A stretch of 64,000 nt of DNA from Microbacterium sp. XT11 (GCF_001513675.1 NZ_CP013859.1:2357081-2421080); one strand, 5' to 3'; positions 48,901 to 58,411 are shown, numbered from the stretch's first letter. Numbers and translations are program-made. Notes: generated by a model not told the origin, from the sequence alone.

Positions 48901-51718
48901 GCTCCTCGAGCACCTCGACCACATGGCGGTAGGCATGCCCGGTCGCCCGCGTCATGCCGAGCTCGCACGTGCGGTTGGCCGACACGTACGCGTCGAAGCC
49001 TCCCGTCGCCTCGGCAGCGACGATCTCCGCAGCCTCGACGGCTGTGGCTGAGGCCGTGAGCTCGGGATGCAGCATGCCGCGGTCGCCGGCGAACGCGCAG
49101 CATCCCCAGCCGTCGGGGACGAAGACATCGTCCGCGACGGCCGCCGCCAGCACCGTGAGCGCTGATGTCGCGCCGAGCGCTGTGGTCGAGCACGTCGGAT
49201 GGACGGCGATTCTGTCGAGCCTGCGGTGCACGGTGAGATGGGGGAGGGCTTCCCTGGCGAGGTATGTCGTCGCGTCCTCGATCACGAGGTCGCGGTACTC
49301 CGGGTGCGCGGACGCCGCCTTCGCGAGCATCACCTGGAGGCCCTCGGTGCAGGAGGCCGCATCGCAGACGACAGGCAATGCGCCTTCGCGGCTCGCCGTC
49401 CACAGTGACGCGAGCACGCGCTCGGTCATCCGCTCATAACCGCGCAGGTGACCCTTGGACTTCCACGGGGTTCCGCAGCACAACCCGCCGGTATCGTCGG
49501 GGATCGCGAAGGGTATCCCCGCGCGCTCCAGGAGCGCGTGCACGGCCTCGCGCGAACCCTCGCCGCCGCCCTCGGCGCCGAACATGGTGCCGATGCATGC
49601 GCCGAAGAGCACGACGCGGGCGTCGGTCGGCGCCGTCGGCCGAGGCGGCCGCGTCCCGCCTCGGGGCAGTCTCGCGTCGTACAACGGCACCGTGTCCTCG
49701 CCGAGCAGGGCGCGTCCGATGCGTGTCGCTCCGGTCACGAGCGGGGCGGGGAGGGCGTCGGCGACCGTCAGCGCCATTCCGCCGGCTCGTGCGACGGCGC
49801 TCCAGGACGATGCGGCGGCATCCCACAGCCGGTCCTCGATCGGGGCCGCCTGCTCGGCGCGCAGCCGGCGCACGAGGTCTCCGGTGTTGATGTCGACCGG
49901 GCACGCGACGCCGCACATCCCGTCCACGGCGCACGTCTGCACCCCGTCGTAGTCGTAGTCCCTGCGCAGCTCGGCGAGCAGCTCGACGTCGCCGGCATCC
50001 TCCGCCCATGCCATGTCCCGTCTCAGGACGATGCGCTGACGCGGCGTGAGAGTGAGATTCTTGCTGGGGCAGGTGGGCTCGCAGTAGCCGCACTCCACGC
50101 AGCGGTCGACCTCGGATTCGACCGTGGGAACGCGCTTGAGGTCTCGCAGGTAGGAATCCGGGTCCTCGGAGAGCAGCACGCCGGGGTTCAGGATGCCCGC
50201 GGGATCGATCAGCCTCTTGATGTCCCACATGAGGTCGGTGAGCTCGTCGCCGTACTGGCGTCGCACGAAGGGGGCCATGATGCGCCCCGTTCCGTGCTCC
50301 GCCTTGAGTGATCCTCCGTGACCCAGCACGAGGTCGACGAGGTCGTCCGTGAAGCGCCGGTAGCGTCGCACGCTCTCCTCGTCGTCGAAGCGCTCGTTGA
50401 GCAGGAAGTGCACGTTCCCGTCCTTGGCGTGTCCGAAGATCACGGAACCCTCATAGCCATGCTCGGCGAAGAGGGCGATCAGGCTCTGGCAGGTCGGCAG
50501 CAGCCGGTCCACCGGGACGACGATGTCCTCGAGCAGCGCGGTGGTTCCGGAAGGGCGCGCGCCCGCGACCGCGGTGTACAGCCCTTTGCGCACGTGCCAC
50601 AGTGCCGCTCGTTCGCCCGCGTCCCTCGTGAGAGAGGCGGGGAAGGTGAGGGGAAGCGCGTCGAAGTGGGCGAGTGCCCCGACGGTGGCCTCGGCGAGCT
50701 CTGCGTCGTCCGAGGCATGGATCTCGACGAGCAGCGCGGCATGCTCGTCGACGTCGATGCCCGAGATCGCCGGAGGGACATCGCTGAGTCCTTGCGCGAC
50801 CCGCAGCGAGGCGGCGTCCATGAGCTCGATGGTCGCGAGACCGAGCTCGGTCAGACCAGGCAGCGCCGCCATCGCGTCGGAGAGCGTGGCGAACACGAGA
50901 AGGCCGGTGGCGATCGCCGGCCGGACGGGCACGGTGCGGAACCGCGCCTCGGCGACGAAGGCGAGGGTGCCCTCTGAGCCGATGACGAGGTGCTCGAGGA
51001 TTCGCGCGGGCTCGTCGAAGTCGAGGAGGGCGTTGATGCCGTAGCCCATCGTGTTCTTCATGGAGAACTGCCGCCGAACGGTCTCCACGTTCTCCGGCGA
51101 CGAGAGCAGCTGTTCGCGCAGGGCGAGGAGCCCGTCGGCGATACGCGGTTCCGTGGCGCGCAGCCGGGCGGCGGCGTCGTCCGCCCCGGTGTCGATCACA
51201 GTCCCGCTCGGCAGCACGAGCACGAGCGAGTCGATGGTCTGGTAGGAGTTCTCGGTGATCCCGCACGCCATGCCGCTGGAGTTGTTCGCCACGACCCCGC
51301 CGATGGTGCAGGCGATCTCGCTCGCCGGGTCGGGGCCGAGCTTGCGGCCGAACCGCGCCAGACGCGTGTTCACCTGGCGTACGGTCGCGCCGGGTCCGAC
51401 GCGGACGCGCGCGCCGTCGTCTTCCACGTGGATGTCGCGGAAGTGGCTGCGGGTGTCGACGAGGATGTCGCCGCTCACGCCCTGGCCGGACAGGCTCGTG
51501 CCTCCGGAGCGGAATGTGAGGGTGCGGCCGGCGGCGCTCACCGCGCGGAAGGCTCGTGCGACGCCCGCGGCATCCACGGGGGAGAGCACCGCGTCCGGCA
51601 CGAGGAGGTAGTGCGAGGCGTCGTGTGCGCGGGCGAACCGGTCGATCGACCGGGAGTGAACCTGCGTGCCGGGCCCCAGAATGCCCGCGTCCAGCGGTGA
51701 TGCGATCGTCGTCGACAC
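48887..51718 (-). CDS. FAD- and Fe-S-binding oxidoreductase (D-lactate dehydrogenase-like)
   Basis: 943 residues from a GTG. The N-terminal half is a GlcD/VAO FAD domain (FRSGGTSLSGQGVSGDILVDTRSHF; GPDPASEIACTIGGVVANNSSGMACG; HGTGRIMAPFVRRQ). It is fused to a GlcF-like half with two 4Fe-4S motifs (CVECGYCEPTC and CAVDGMCGVAC, about 538-605) and CCG-type domains (GLCCGTPWKSKG, GWGCCAFAGDRG). Such fusions are quinone-linked dehydrogenases of D-lactate or other 2-hydroxyacids. A FadR-type operator overlaps its promoter, and the divergent GntR gene is the likely repressor. Confidence 0.88.
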   Translation of the reverse strand: MSTTIASPLDAGILGPGTQVHSRSIDRFARAHDASHYLLVPDAVLSPVDAAGVARAFRAVSAAGRTLTFRSGGTSLSGQGVSGDILVDTRSHFRDIHVEDDGARVRVGPGATVRQVNTRLARFGRKLGPDPASEIACTIGGVVANNSSGMACGITENSYQTIDSLVLVLPSGTVIDTGADDAAARLRATEPRIADGLLALREQLLSSPENVETVRRQFSMKNTMGYGINALLDFDEPARILEHLVIGSEGTLAFVAEARFRTVPVRPAIATGLLVFATLSDAMAALPGLTELGLATIELMDAASLRVAQGLSDVPPAISGIDVDEHAALLVEIHASDDAELAEATVGALAHFDALPLTFPASLTRDAGERAALWHVRKGLYTAVAGARPSGTTALLEDIVVPVDRLLPTCQSLIALFAEHGYEGSVIFGHAKDGNVHFLLNERFDDEESVRRYRRFTDDLVDLVLGHGGSLKAEHGTGRIMAPFVRRQYGDELTDLMWDIKRLIDPAGILNPGVLLSEDPDSYLRDLKRVPTVESEVDRCVECGYCEPTCPSKNLTLTPRQRIVLRRDMAWAEDAGDVELLAELRRDYDYDGVQTCAVDGMCGVACPVDINTGDLVRRLRAEQAAPIEDRLWDAAASSWSAVARAGGMALTVADALPAPLVTGATRIGRALLGEDTVPLYDARLPRGGTRPPRPTAPTDARVVLFGACIGTMFGAEGGGEGSREAVHALLERAGIPFAIPDDTGGLCCGTPWKSKGHLRGYERMTERVLASLWTASREGALPVVCDAASCTEGLQVMLAKAASAHPEYRDLVIEDATTYLAREALPHLTVHRRLDRIAVHPTCSTTALGATSALTVLAAAVADDVFVPDGWGCCAFAGDRGMLHPELTASATAVEAAEIVAAEATGGFDAYVSANRTCELGMTRATGHAYRHVVEVLEELTRP

Positions 51719-51744
51719 GGTACTCCTCGATGCTCCGGGCCAGA

Positions 51745-51760
51745 TTGTCAGACAAGTGTA
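51745..51760. promoter_or_regulatory. FadR/LldR-type operator over the flavoprotein promoter
   Basis: TTGTC-A-GACAA (51745-51755) is a perfect palindrome and fits the FadR-subfamily consensus TnGTnnnACnA. It lies next to the minus-strand -10 TACACT (51760-51755) of the flavoprotein gene and covers its expected start of transcription. Confidence 0.75.
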
Positions 51761-51779
51761 CCGAGATCGCGCGCCTGGG

Positions 51780-51785
51780 TAGGAT
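51780..51785 (+). promoter_or_regulatory. -10 element of the GntR gene (leaderless)
   Basis: TAGGAT ends seven bases before the ATG at 51793 and no ribosome binding site is present. Confidence 0.55.
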
Positions 51786-51792
51786 CGGTCGC

Positions 51793-52455
51793 ATGACGGA
51801 TGCCCCCGATGCCGAGCTGGGCGTGGTCGGCGTGGTCGACGCGGTGACGTCGAGACTGCGCGCGCGGATCCTCACCGGTGAGATCCGCCCTGGTGAACCG
51901 CTCACCGAGGCAGCCGTGTCGCAGACGTACGGCGTGGCGCGGCCGAGCGCCAAGGCCGCCATCGAGCAGCTCGTCGGCGCCGGACTCCTCGTGCGCTCGG
52001 CGCATCGCAGCGCGCGCGTCGTCGCCATCGACCCCGACACGGTGAGCGATGTCTATCGCACCAGGACCCGGCTCGAGAGCGCCGCCCTGCGTGAGCTTGC
52101 CGCGACGCGCACGGTGCCTCATGCGGCCGTTTCCGCGAACGCGGAGATCCAGGCGATGCCGCCGGGACCAGACCCGGCGACAGTCGACCCCGACCACCGG
52201 TTCCACGCCGCACTCATCGACGCACTGGGCAGCGAGCGCACGACGCGCATGTACCGCAGCGTGACCGACGAGGTGCGTCTGTGCATGGCTCAGGTGCAGG
52301 GCAGGCGGCTCCTCGACGCAGCGGTGATCGCAGCGGAGCACGCCGCGATCCTCGACGCGCTGCAGGAGGGAGACGCGGAGCGCGCCGCCGCCGTGCTCTC
52401 TGGGCACCTCGGTTCGGCGGAAGACCGTCTCGTCGACGCTCTCCGGGCGGGCTGA
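51793..52455 (+). CDS. GntR-family regulator with FCD domain
   Basis: 220 residues. HTH: VTSRLRARILTGEIRPGEPLTEAAVSQTYGVARPSAKAAIEQLVGAGLLVRSAHRSARV (about 18-75). The FCD effector domain follows, with metal or ligand residues in DPDHRFHAALIDALGSERTTRMYRS and AAEHAAILDALQEGDAERAAAVLSGHL. It lies divergent from the D-lactate-type dehydrogenase gene; FCD members such as LldR respond to lactate. Self-control and control of its neighbour through TTGTCAGACAA are inferred. Confidence 0.93.
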   Translation: MTDAPDAELGVVGVVDAVTSRLRARILTGEIRPGEPLTEAAVSQTYGVARPSAKAAIEQLVGAGLLVRSAHRSARVVAIDPDTVSDVYRTRTRLESAALRELAATRTVPHAAVSANAEIQAMPPGPDPATVDPDHRFHAALIDALGSERTTRMYRSVTDEVRLCMAQVQGRRLLDAAVIAAEHAAILDALQEGDAERAAAVLSGHLGSAEDRLVDALRAG

Positions 52456-52497
52456 GCCGACATCGAGGCGTTGCGCGGGCCGGCGTCCGGGCGGCGG

Positions 52498-53448
52498 TTA
52501 CTCCGCCGGAGCCTCCTCGGGCGCGTCCTCGACGACGATCGGAGCATCTGCGGGGTTCGCCCACTCAGGAGCAGGCAGGAGCGTGTCTGTCTGGCCGGCC
52601 TGGATCGCCCGCAGCGCATCGGCGATCTCGTCAGCGTTCTCCGGCACGGAGAGACCGCACGTCCGGAGCTCCGAGGCGAACTTGAGCGTCAGCCGGATCT
52701 TGCCGGCCTCCACCGCCTCGGCGGTCGTTCCCGTGCGCTTCTCGCTCCCCGTCTGGATGTCGGAGACCTGGTCGCACACGTGGTAGACCGAGCCGCCGTC
52801 GACCCAGACGACCTCGTCCTTGCCCAGGAGCTGGATGACCGCGGACTGGTCTGCCGTGTACTGCTCCACCGATGGCGGGGTGAAGTCGACGCCGACCACG
52901 ACGGCGATGGCGGCGAGCACGATGCCGACGATGCCGGCCGTCGCCTTCTGCCCCTTGTCCATGTCCTTGTTGAGGAAGATGAGGATGATGAGCGGCAGGA
53001 AGGCGACGATGGCGATGATCGCGCCGAGCTGGTTCTGCACGAAGAAGCGCACCCGATCGGACTTGCGTGCGGGGTCGAGGCGGTTGGACTTCTTCCACAG
53101 GATCGATCCGGTGATCGACAGCGCGGCGATCACGACGAGCATCACGAGCAGTGTGATGAAGGCCCACTGGGGGAACTGCGCCGTGACGCCCTGTTCTTCG
53201 AGGAGACCCGTGTCGGGGTCGCGCACGAGGGCGCCGTCCTCGCCGACGAAGACGCGCTGCCGGAGCAGCCAGAAGATCGAGACCGCCTCGCCGACGATCG
53301 CCACCAGCCACAGCGCGGCGGCGATCCAGCGGAACGTCGCGGCCTTGCGCTTGGCCTCGGGGGTCGGCGTCCAGCCCTGAGACGGTGCGTTGTCGGCGGC
53401 GTGTGCGCCGGACGCGCTCCCGCCCTTGGTCGTGCGTCGTTCCGTCAC
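52498..53448 (-). CDS. Membrane protein with C-terminal extracytoplasmic domain
   Basis: 316 residues from a GTG (GGAAGGGG upstream; -10 TAGGCT at 53487-53482). About four transmembrane helices (FRWIAAALWLVAIVGEAVSIFWLL; WAFITLLVMLVVIAALSITG; LGAIIAIVAFLPLIILIFL; ATAGIVGIVLAAIAVVVGV) precede a soluble domain of about 120 residues with two cysteines (VYHVCDQVSD; ELRTCGLSV) that could form a disulfide, and an acidic tail. No recognised family or operon partner. Confidence 0.7.
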   Translation of the reverse strand: MTERRTTKGGSASGAHAADNAPSQGWTPTPEAKRKAATFRWIAAALWLVAIVGEAVSIFWLLRQRVFVGEDGALVRDPDTGLLEEQGVTAQFPQWAFITLLVMLVVIAALSITGSILWKKSNRLDPARKSDRVRFFVQNQLGAIIAIVAFLPLIILIFLNKDMDKGQKATAGIVGIVLAAIAVVVGVDFTPPSVEQYTADQSAVIQLLGKDEVVWVDGGSVYHVCDQVSDIQTGSEKRTGTTAEAVEAGKIRLTLKFASELRTCGLSVPENADEIADALRAIQAGQTDTLLPAPEWANPADAPIVVEDAPEEAPAE

Positions 53449-53514
53449 GGTGGTGACCCCTTCCCCTGAAATGCACCCCTGAGCCTAGTGGACACGGTGT
53501 CCTACTCTGGAGAC

Positions 53515-54027
53515 ATGAACTCCGATTCCGACGACGACGCTCTCAGCTGGGAGGGTGACGACGACGCGGCGGCCGCCGATCGCCGTCGCCCGGCAGCCCG
53601 GCGCACGAGAGCCGGGGCCGAGACGCCCGAGGCTCACGGTCCGGCCGACGTCGTCTCGGAGTCCCGTGCGGAGACCGGCCGTCGGGCGGCCCACGAGGCC
53701 GACGACGAGGATGCTGCCGCCGAACGCGAGGGCCTCAGCACCGCGATGCTCCTCACCGCTGGAATCGTCGGCGGCGTCTATCTGCTCTACAGCGTGGGGT
53801 GGGTCGTCGGCGGACTGCGGCTCAAGCCGCTCGCGAACCTCATCGTGGCCGATGCCATGTACGTGCCGTGGTTCGTCCTCGCGGTGGCCGCCCCTGCGCT
53901 GTGGTTCCTCGCCTCGTGGGTGCTCACTCGCGGCCGGGCGGCGTGGATCCGCGTCACGATGCTGCTCCTCGGGGTCGTGCTGCTCGTTCCGTGGCCGTTC
54001 GTGACCGTGGGGGTGATCGGCTCATGA
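53515..54027 (+). CDS. Membrane protein, acidic N-terminus
   Basis: 170 residues from the ATG at 53515; a TACTCT hexamer six bases upstream supports this start over the GTG at 53488. The first 80 residues are acidic and disordered (DSDDDALSWEGDDDAAAADRRRPAARR), followed by three transmembrane helices. It overlaps the next membrane-protein gene by four bases; the two are probably partners. No family known. Confidence 0.75.
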   Translation: MNSDSDDDALSWEGDDDAAAADRRRPAARRTRAGAETPEAHGPADVVSESRAETGRRAAHEADDEDAAAEREGLSTAMLLTAGIVGGVYLLYSVGWVVGGLRLKPLANLIVADAMYVPWFVLAVAAPALWFLASWVLTRGRAAWIRVTMLLLGVVLLVPWPFVTVGVIGS

Positions 54028-54380
54028 CCGATTCGCGCAGGGCGACCGTGATCGCCGAGGGTTCGCCGCGCTGGCTCGTCGGCCTCGTGCTGGGCCTGTT
54101 CGGGCTCTTCTACGCCTACGCGGTCTGGAACGCCGTCGCTCACCTCATCTCCATGGCCGCTCCCAGCGGGCTCACCGGGCTCGGCTGGGTGACGCTCCTG
54201 TTCGGAGTGGTGTTCCCGGCGCTCGTCTTCGCCTTCGCACTGGCCATCGGCCGGCGGAGGCGTGTCGGCGAGCTGTCGCTCGTGCTCTTGGCCGGCCTGG
54301 GCATCGTGGCGGTCTTCTGGCTGAGTCTGCTCGGCTACAGCGTGCTGAACCTCTCGGAGCTCACCGGCTCCGGCGCCTGA
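54024..54380 (+). CDS. Small membrane protein
   Basis: 118 residues, three to four transmembrane helices (LVGLVLGLFGLFYAYAVWNAVAHLI; LGWVTLLFGVVFPALVFAFALAI; LSLVLLAGLGIVAVFWLSLLGYSVL). Coupled to the preceding gene by an ATGA overlap, just upstream of serA. Function unknown. Confidence 0.75.
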   Translation: MTDSRRATVIAEGSPRWLVGLVLGLFGLFYAYAVWNAVAHLISMAAPSGLTGLGWVTLLFGVVFPALVFAFALAIGRRRRVGELSLVLLAGLGIVAVFWLSLLGYSVLNLSELTGSGA

Positions 54381-54501
54381 CGCCGTCGTCACACGGCGGA
54401 CGACGGCGAGACGCTCCGGTATGGTGGTAGCGATCGCGCCCCCGACGGTGTGCGGCGCATCGGCCCCTCCCGCCCTGTCGCGCTGCCCCGAAGGATCCAC
54501 T

Positions 54502-56106
54502 GTGCCGAAGCCTGTCGTGCTCATCGCCGAAGTACTCTCTCCCGCCACGATCGAGGCCCTCGGCCCCGACTTCGACGTCCGCAACGTCGACGGCACCGAT
54601 CGTGCGGCGCTCTTCGCCGCGCTGGCCGACGCCGATGCCGTGCTCATCCGTTCCGCCACGCGCATCGATGAGGAGGCGCTGTCGCACGCGCCGAAGCTCA
54701 AGGTCGTCGCCCGTGCAGGCGTGGGGCTCGACAACGTCGACATCAAGGCCGCGACGGCCGCAGGAGTGATGGTCGTCAACGCGCCGACCTCGAACATCGT
54801 GTCGGCGGCGGAGCTGACCATCGGACACATCCTGAGTCTGGCTCGGCGCATCCCCGCCGCGCACGCGTCGCTCTCTGCCGGGGAATGGAAGCGCAGCTCG
54901 TTCACGGGTGCGGAGCTGTTCGAGAAGACCGTCGGGATCGTCGGGCTCGGCCGTATCGGCGCCCTCGTCGCCGCGCGTCTCGCCGCATTCGACATGCGTG
55001 TCGTCGCGTACGACCCGTATGTGACGTCGGCGCGTGCACAGCAGCTCGGCGTCCAGCTCCTCTCGCTCGAAGAGCTCGTCGCAGAGGCCGATTTCCTCAC
55101 GATCCACATGCCCAAGACGCCCGAGACGACGGGCATGATCGGCGCCGAGCAGTTCAAGGCCATGAAGTCGACCGCCTTCGTCGTCAATGTCGCCCGCGGC
55201 GGTCTCATCGACGAGGCCGCGCTGTACGACGCACTGGTGGCGGGCGAGATCGCCGGCGCGGGTCTGGACGTCTTCACATCGGAGCCGCCGGCGGAGGGCG
55301 GGACGGCGCGGGCCCTCCTCGACCTGCCGAACGTGGTCGTGACGCCGCATCTGGGTGCCAGCACCGACGAGGCGCAGGAGAAGGCCGGCATCTCGGTCGC
55401 CCGGTCCGTGCGCCTCGCACTCGGCGGCGACCTCGTGCCCGACGCGGTCAACGTGGCGGGGGGCGTCATCGACCCGTACGTCCGTCCTGGGATCTCGCTC
55501 GTGGAGAAGCTCGGTCAGATCTTCGCCGCGCTCGCGACGTCGCCTCTGACGAGCCTCGACGTCGAAGTCCACGGCGAGCTCAACGACTACGACGTCAGCG
55601 TCCTGAAGCTCGCGGCGCTCAAGGGCGTGTTCACGAACATCGTCAGCGAGACCGTCTCGTATGTCAACGCGCCGTTGCTCGCCGAGCAGCGCGGCATCGC
55701 CGTTCGTCTGATCAAGGACGACGTGAGCGACGAGTACCGCAACGTCATCACCTTGAGCGGGGCGCTCTCCGACGGCTCGCAGCTCAGCGTGTCTGGCACC
55801 CTCACCGGGCCGAAGCAGATCGAGAAGCTCGTCGGCATCAATGACCACGCACTGGAGCTCCCGATCGAGAAGCACCACATCGTGATGCTCTACACCGACC
55901 GCCCCGGCATCGTCGCGGTCTACGGTCAGAAGTTCGGCGAGGCGGGCATCAACATCGCCGGCATGCAGATCGGCCGCCTGGCCGCGGGTGACCAGGCCCT
56001 GAGTGTGCTCACGCTCGACTCGCCGGTCTCTGAAGAGCTGCTCGACGACGTGCGGACGGCGATCGACGCCGACCTGTTCCGCCAGATCGAGATCACCGAG
56101 GTCTGA
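54502..56106 (+). CDS. serA: D-3-phosphoglycerate dehydrogenase
   Basis: 534 residues from the GTG at 54502 (AAGGA six bases upstream), the usual length for the long actinobacterial form. NAD motif GIVGLGRIGALVAARL (about 145-160), NVARGGLIDEAALYDALVAGEIAGAGLDVF, and catalytic His in TPHLGASTDEAQ. An intervening ASB domain is followed by the C-terminal ACT domain (HHIVMLYTDRPGIVAVYGQKFGEAGINIAGMQIG, about 457-490) for serine feedback. First step of serine synthesis. A TATGGT -10 lies at 54420-54425, giving a leader of about 70 bases. Confidence 0.97.
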   Translation: MPKPVVLIAEVLSPATIEALGPDFDVRNVDGTDRAALFAALADADAVLIRSATRIDEEALSHAPKLKVVARAGVGLDNVDIKAATAAGVMVVNAPTSNIVSAAELTIGHILSLARRIPAAHASLSAGEWKRSSFTGAELFEKTVGIVGLGRIGALVAARLAAFDMRVVAYDPYVTSARAQQLGVQLLSLEELVAEADFLTIHMPKTPETTGMIGAEQFKAMKSTAFVVNVARGGLIDEAALYDALVAGEIAGAGLDVFTSEPPAEGGTARALLDLPNVVVTPHLGASTDEAQEKAGISVARSVRLALGGDLVPDAVNVAGGVIDPYVRPGISLVEKLGQIFAALATSPLTSLDVEVHGELNDYDVSVLKLAALKGVFTNIVSETVSYVNAPLLAEQRGIAVRLIKDDVSDEYRNVITLSGALSDGSQLSVSGTLTGPKQIEKLVGINDHALELPIEKHHIVMLYTDRPGIVAVYGQKFGEAGINIAGMQIGRLAAGDQALSVLTLDSPVSEELLDDVRTAIDADLFRQIEITEV

Positions 56107-56111
56107 GCGCG

Positions 56112-56170
56112 GCCGCTGCCGGTGAGCAGCGGCACCACAGGCGAGGAGGGCGGGGGAGTCCACCCCCGCC
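56112..56170. terminator. Two hairpins between convergent genes
   Basis: GCCGCTGC/GCAGCGGC (56112-56133) and GGCGGGGG/CCCCCGCC (56149-56170) are both perfect 8-bp stems with six-base loops. They lie between serA and the convergent TetR gene. Confidence 0.65.
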
Positions 56171-56181
56171 CCCCCCGCGCG

Positions 56182-56760
56182 TCATGACTCGCTCGGGGGC
56201 GTCTGTGAGTCCTCGTCGCGTGCCGTCGCCTGCAGCACGAGCTCGATGAGCGCATCCAGGTCTCGGCCCGTGGGAACCAGATGCTCCGCCCCGTGCACGT
56301 CGAGGGAATTGTTGAAGTAGAGCCCGTCACCGAGCAGCATGATCAGATCGAGGCTCGCCGTGTCGCGCACATGCGGACGGATCGCGTCCTTCCACAGCCC
56401 CCTCATGCGTCTCAGCGTCTCGGCGGCGGCGGTCGAGCCTCCCTGCGCAAGGCGTGACGCGGCGATGAGTGCGCGATCGAGTGCCTCATCCTCCATCACG
56501 GAGGTCCGCAGGTAGTAGGCGACCGGTCCTTCGTCCGCCGTCGCCATTCGTTCGAGATCGGCCGCAGTGAGCGCCTCCAAGCGCACGAGGAAACCGGTTT
56601 CGAGCTCATCCTTCGAGCCGAAGTGATAGAGCAGCCCGCCCTTCGAGACTCCCGCCGCTCTGGCGGTGGCATCGAGGGTCGCCGCGCGCTCACCGTCGGC
56701 GATGACGATCGCCTCGAACGCGTCGAGGACCTTTTCGCGGGCATGGGGAGGTCGGGCCAT
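56182..56760 (-). CDS. TetR-family transcriptional regulator
   Basis: 192 residues. HTH: KVLDAFEAIVIADGERAATLDATARAAGVSKGGLLYHFGSKDEL (about 10-53), the TetR signature with GGLLYHF. A ligand domain follows (YYLRTSVMEDEALDRALIAASRLA and later). A TATAGT hexamer lies seven bases before the ATG; the whole promoter is inside a 30-base inverted repeat shared with the divergent MFS gene. It likely represses both genes until an exported compound binds. Confidence 0.93.
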   Translation of the reverse strand: MARPPHAREKVLDAFEAIVIADGERAATLDATARAAGVSKGGLLYHFGSKDELETGFLVRLEALTAADLERMATADEGPVAYYLRTSVMEDEALDRALIAASRLAQGGSTAAAETLRRMRGLWKDAIRPHVRDTASLDLIMLLGDGLYFNNSLDVHGAEHLVPTGRDLDALIELVLQATARDEDSQTPPSES

Positions 56761-56764
56761 GTCT

Positions 56765-56794
56765 GTTACTATACCAGCCGGACGGTTTAGTAAC
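56765..56794. promoter_or_regulatory. TetR-type operator between divergent genes
   Basis: GTTACT (56765-56770) and AGTAAC (56789-56794) are perfect arms with 18 bases between; ACTAtACC and GGTtTAGT extend the symmetry imperfectly inside. The tetR -10 TATAGT (56773-56768, minus strand) overlaps the left arm. Confidence 0.65.
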
Positions 56795-56825
56795 CGTGCC
56801 TCAATCGACCCAGGAGAGGTGCCTC

Positions 56826-58361
56826 ATGACGCGCACAGCGTCGATTCCCACGATCGAGACGGATGCCGCGCGCGTCGGCATCCGCGGATGGGCGGCGCTC
56901 GTCGTCCTGATGCTCCCCGTCTTGCTCGTGTCGGTGGACAACACCGTGCTGAGCTTCGCGCTGCCGGAGATCTCCATCGCGCTTGCGCCCTCTGGCGCGG
57001 AGCAGCTGTGGATCATCGACGTGTATCCGCTGGTGCTCGCGGGGCTGCTGGTCACCATGGGCACGCTGGGCGATCGGTTCGGCAGGCGGAGGCTGCTGCT
57101 CATCGGCGCATCCGGCTTCGCCGCGGTCTCCGCTCTGGCAGCCTTCGCGCCCACGGCGGCCATGCTGATCGCGGCGCGCGCTCTGCTGGGCTTCTTCGGT
57201 GCGATGCTCATGCCGTCGACGCTGTCGTTGTTGCGATCGATCTTCCAGAACCGCGACCAGCGGCGTCTCGCGATCGCGATCTGGGCGTCCGCGTTCTCCG
57301 CGGGGTCCGCGCTCGGTCCCATCGTCGGCGGGTTCCTGCTCGAGCACTTCGCGTGGGGATCGGTCTTCCTCGTCGCCGTTCCCGTGCTCATCCCGCTGCT
57401 CGTCTTCGCGCCGCTGGTCGTGCCGGAGAGCCGCGATCCGAACCCCGGCCGGATCGACCCGCTGAGCATCCTGTTGTCGATGGCGGCGATGATCCCCGCG
57501 GTCTACGCGATCAAGTCGCTCGCCGTCGACGGACCGACGTGGACCGCCGGCGGATGGGCCGCCCTCGGCGTCGTGATGGGGGTGCTCTTCGTGCGGCGTC
57601 AGCTGCGGGCGGAGATCCCGATGCTCGACATGGCGTTGTTCCGTCTGGGGTCGTTCTCCGGGGCGATCCTGGTGAACCTCCTGAGTGTCGTCGCGCTCGT
57701 GGGCTTCCTCTACTTCGTGTCGCAGCATGTGCAACTGGTGCTCGGACTCTCACCCATGGAAGCGGGGTTCGCGCTGGTTCCGGGCATGGCAGCGATGATC
57801 GTCTCCGGCCTCTTGGTGGTGCCGGTGTCTCGGCGCGTGCGACCGAGCCTGCTCATCCCCGGTGCGCTCGTGTTCTCGGTGGCGGGGTACCTGCTCGTGG
57901 CGTTCACGACCTCGGACCACGGCGTCGTGCCGCTCATCCTCGCGTTCGTCGTGCTGGGCATCGGAATCGGCGCGGCGGAGACCATCTCGAACGAGTTGAT
58001 CCTCTCCAGCGCTCCTGCGGAGAAGGCGGGCGCCGCCAGCGCCGTGTCCGAGACGGCGTACGAGCTGGGCGCTGTGCTCGGAACCGCCATCCTCGGGGGG
58101 ATCATCACGGCGTTCTACCGCGGCGCTCTGGTGCTGCCGCCCGGCCTCCCCGACGGGGTGGCGGCGACGGCACGTGAGACGCTCGCCGGCGCCTACACGG
58201 CGGCCGCCGAGCTGCCGGCCCGCCAGGGCGACGCGCTCTGGGAGGCGGCGGCCGCCGCCTTCGGGTCGGGCGTCATGGTGACGTCCATGATCGGCGCGGC
58301 CCTCGTGGTCGTGGCCGGAGCGATCGCCGCCGTCACACTGCGCACGTCCCCGAGTCACTGA
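56826..58361 (+). CDS. MFS drug exporter, DHA2 (14-helix) type
   Basis: 511 residues, AGGAGAGG before the [22 protein letters not shown] in TM1 is the DHA2 motif D1, [17 protein letters not shown] (about 84-100) is motif A, and [21 protein letters not shown] (about 157-177) is motif C of antiporters. Fourteen helices are apparent. SmvA/QacA-like exporters of cationic or aromatic drugs share this layout. It is divergent from tetR with a shared operator, so it is the regulated exporter. Confidence 0.9.
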   Translation: MTRTASIPTIETDAARVGIRGWAALVVLMLPVLLVSVDNTVLSFALPEISIALAPSGAEQLWIIDVYPLVLAGLLVTMGTLGDRFGRRRLLLIGASGFAAVSALAAFAPTAAMLIAARALLGFFGAMLMPSTLSLLRSIFQNRDQRRLAIAIWASAFSAGSALGPIVGGFLLEHFAWGSVFLVAVPVLIPLLVFAPLVVPESRDPNPGRIDPLSILLSMAAMIPAVYAIKSLAVDGPTWTAGGWAALGVVMGVLFVRRQLRAEIPMLDMALFRLGSFSGAILVNLLSVVALVGFLYFVSQHVQLVLGLSPMEAGFALVPGMAAMIVSGLLVVPVSRRVRPSLLIPGALVFSVAGYLLVAFTTSDHGVVPLILAFVVLGIGIGAAETISNELILSSAPAEKAGAASAVSETAYELGAVLGTAILGGIITAFYRGALVLPPGLPDGVAATARETLAGAYTAAAELPARQGDALWEAAAAAFGSGVMVTSMIGAALVVVAGAIAAVTLRTSPSH

Positions 58362-58372
58362 CCACTACGCTG

Positions 58373-58411
58373 GATGGACCGGCGTCCCGCCGAGCGGCGC
58401 CGGTCCATCCC
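58373..58411 (+). promoter_or_regulatory. Stem-loop at the 5' end of the leuB message
   Basis: GGATGGACCGGCG pairs perfectly over 13 bases with CGCCGGTCCATCC around 13 bases. A TACGCT -10 element stands directly before it (58367-58372), so the hairpin would be at or near the mRNA 5' end, 8 bases before the AAGGAG ribosome binding site. It could also end read-through from the MFS gene, though no T-run follows. Confidence 0.55.

Noticed and set aside
50451..52040. A 529-codon minus-strand frame overlapping the flavoprotein and GntR genes
   Set aside because: The same DNA encodes recognisable FAD-domain and HTH sequences in other frames; this frame is an Arg-rich shadow.
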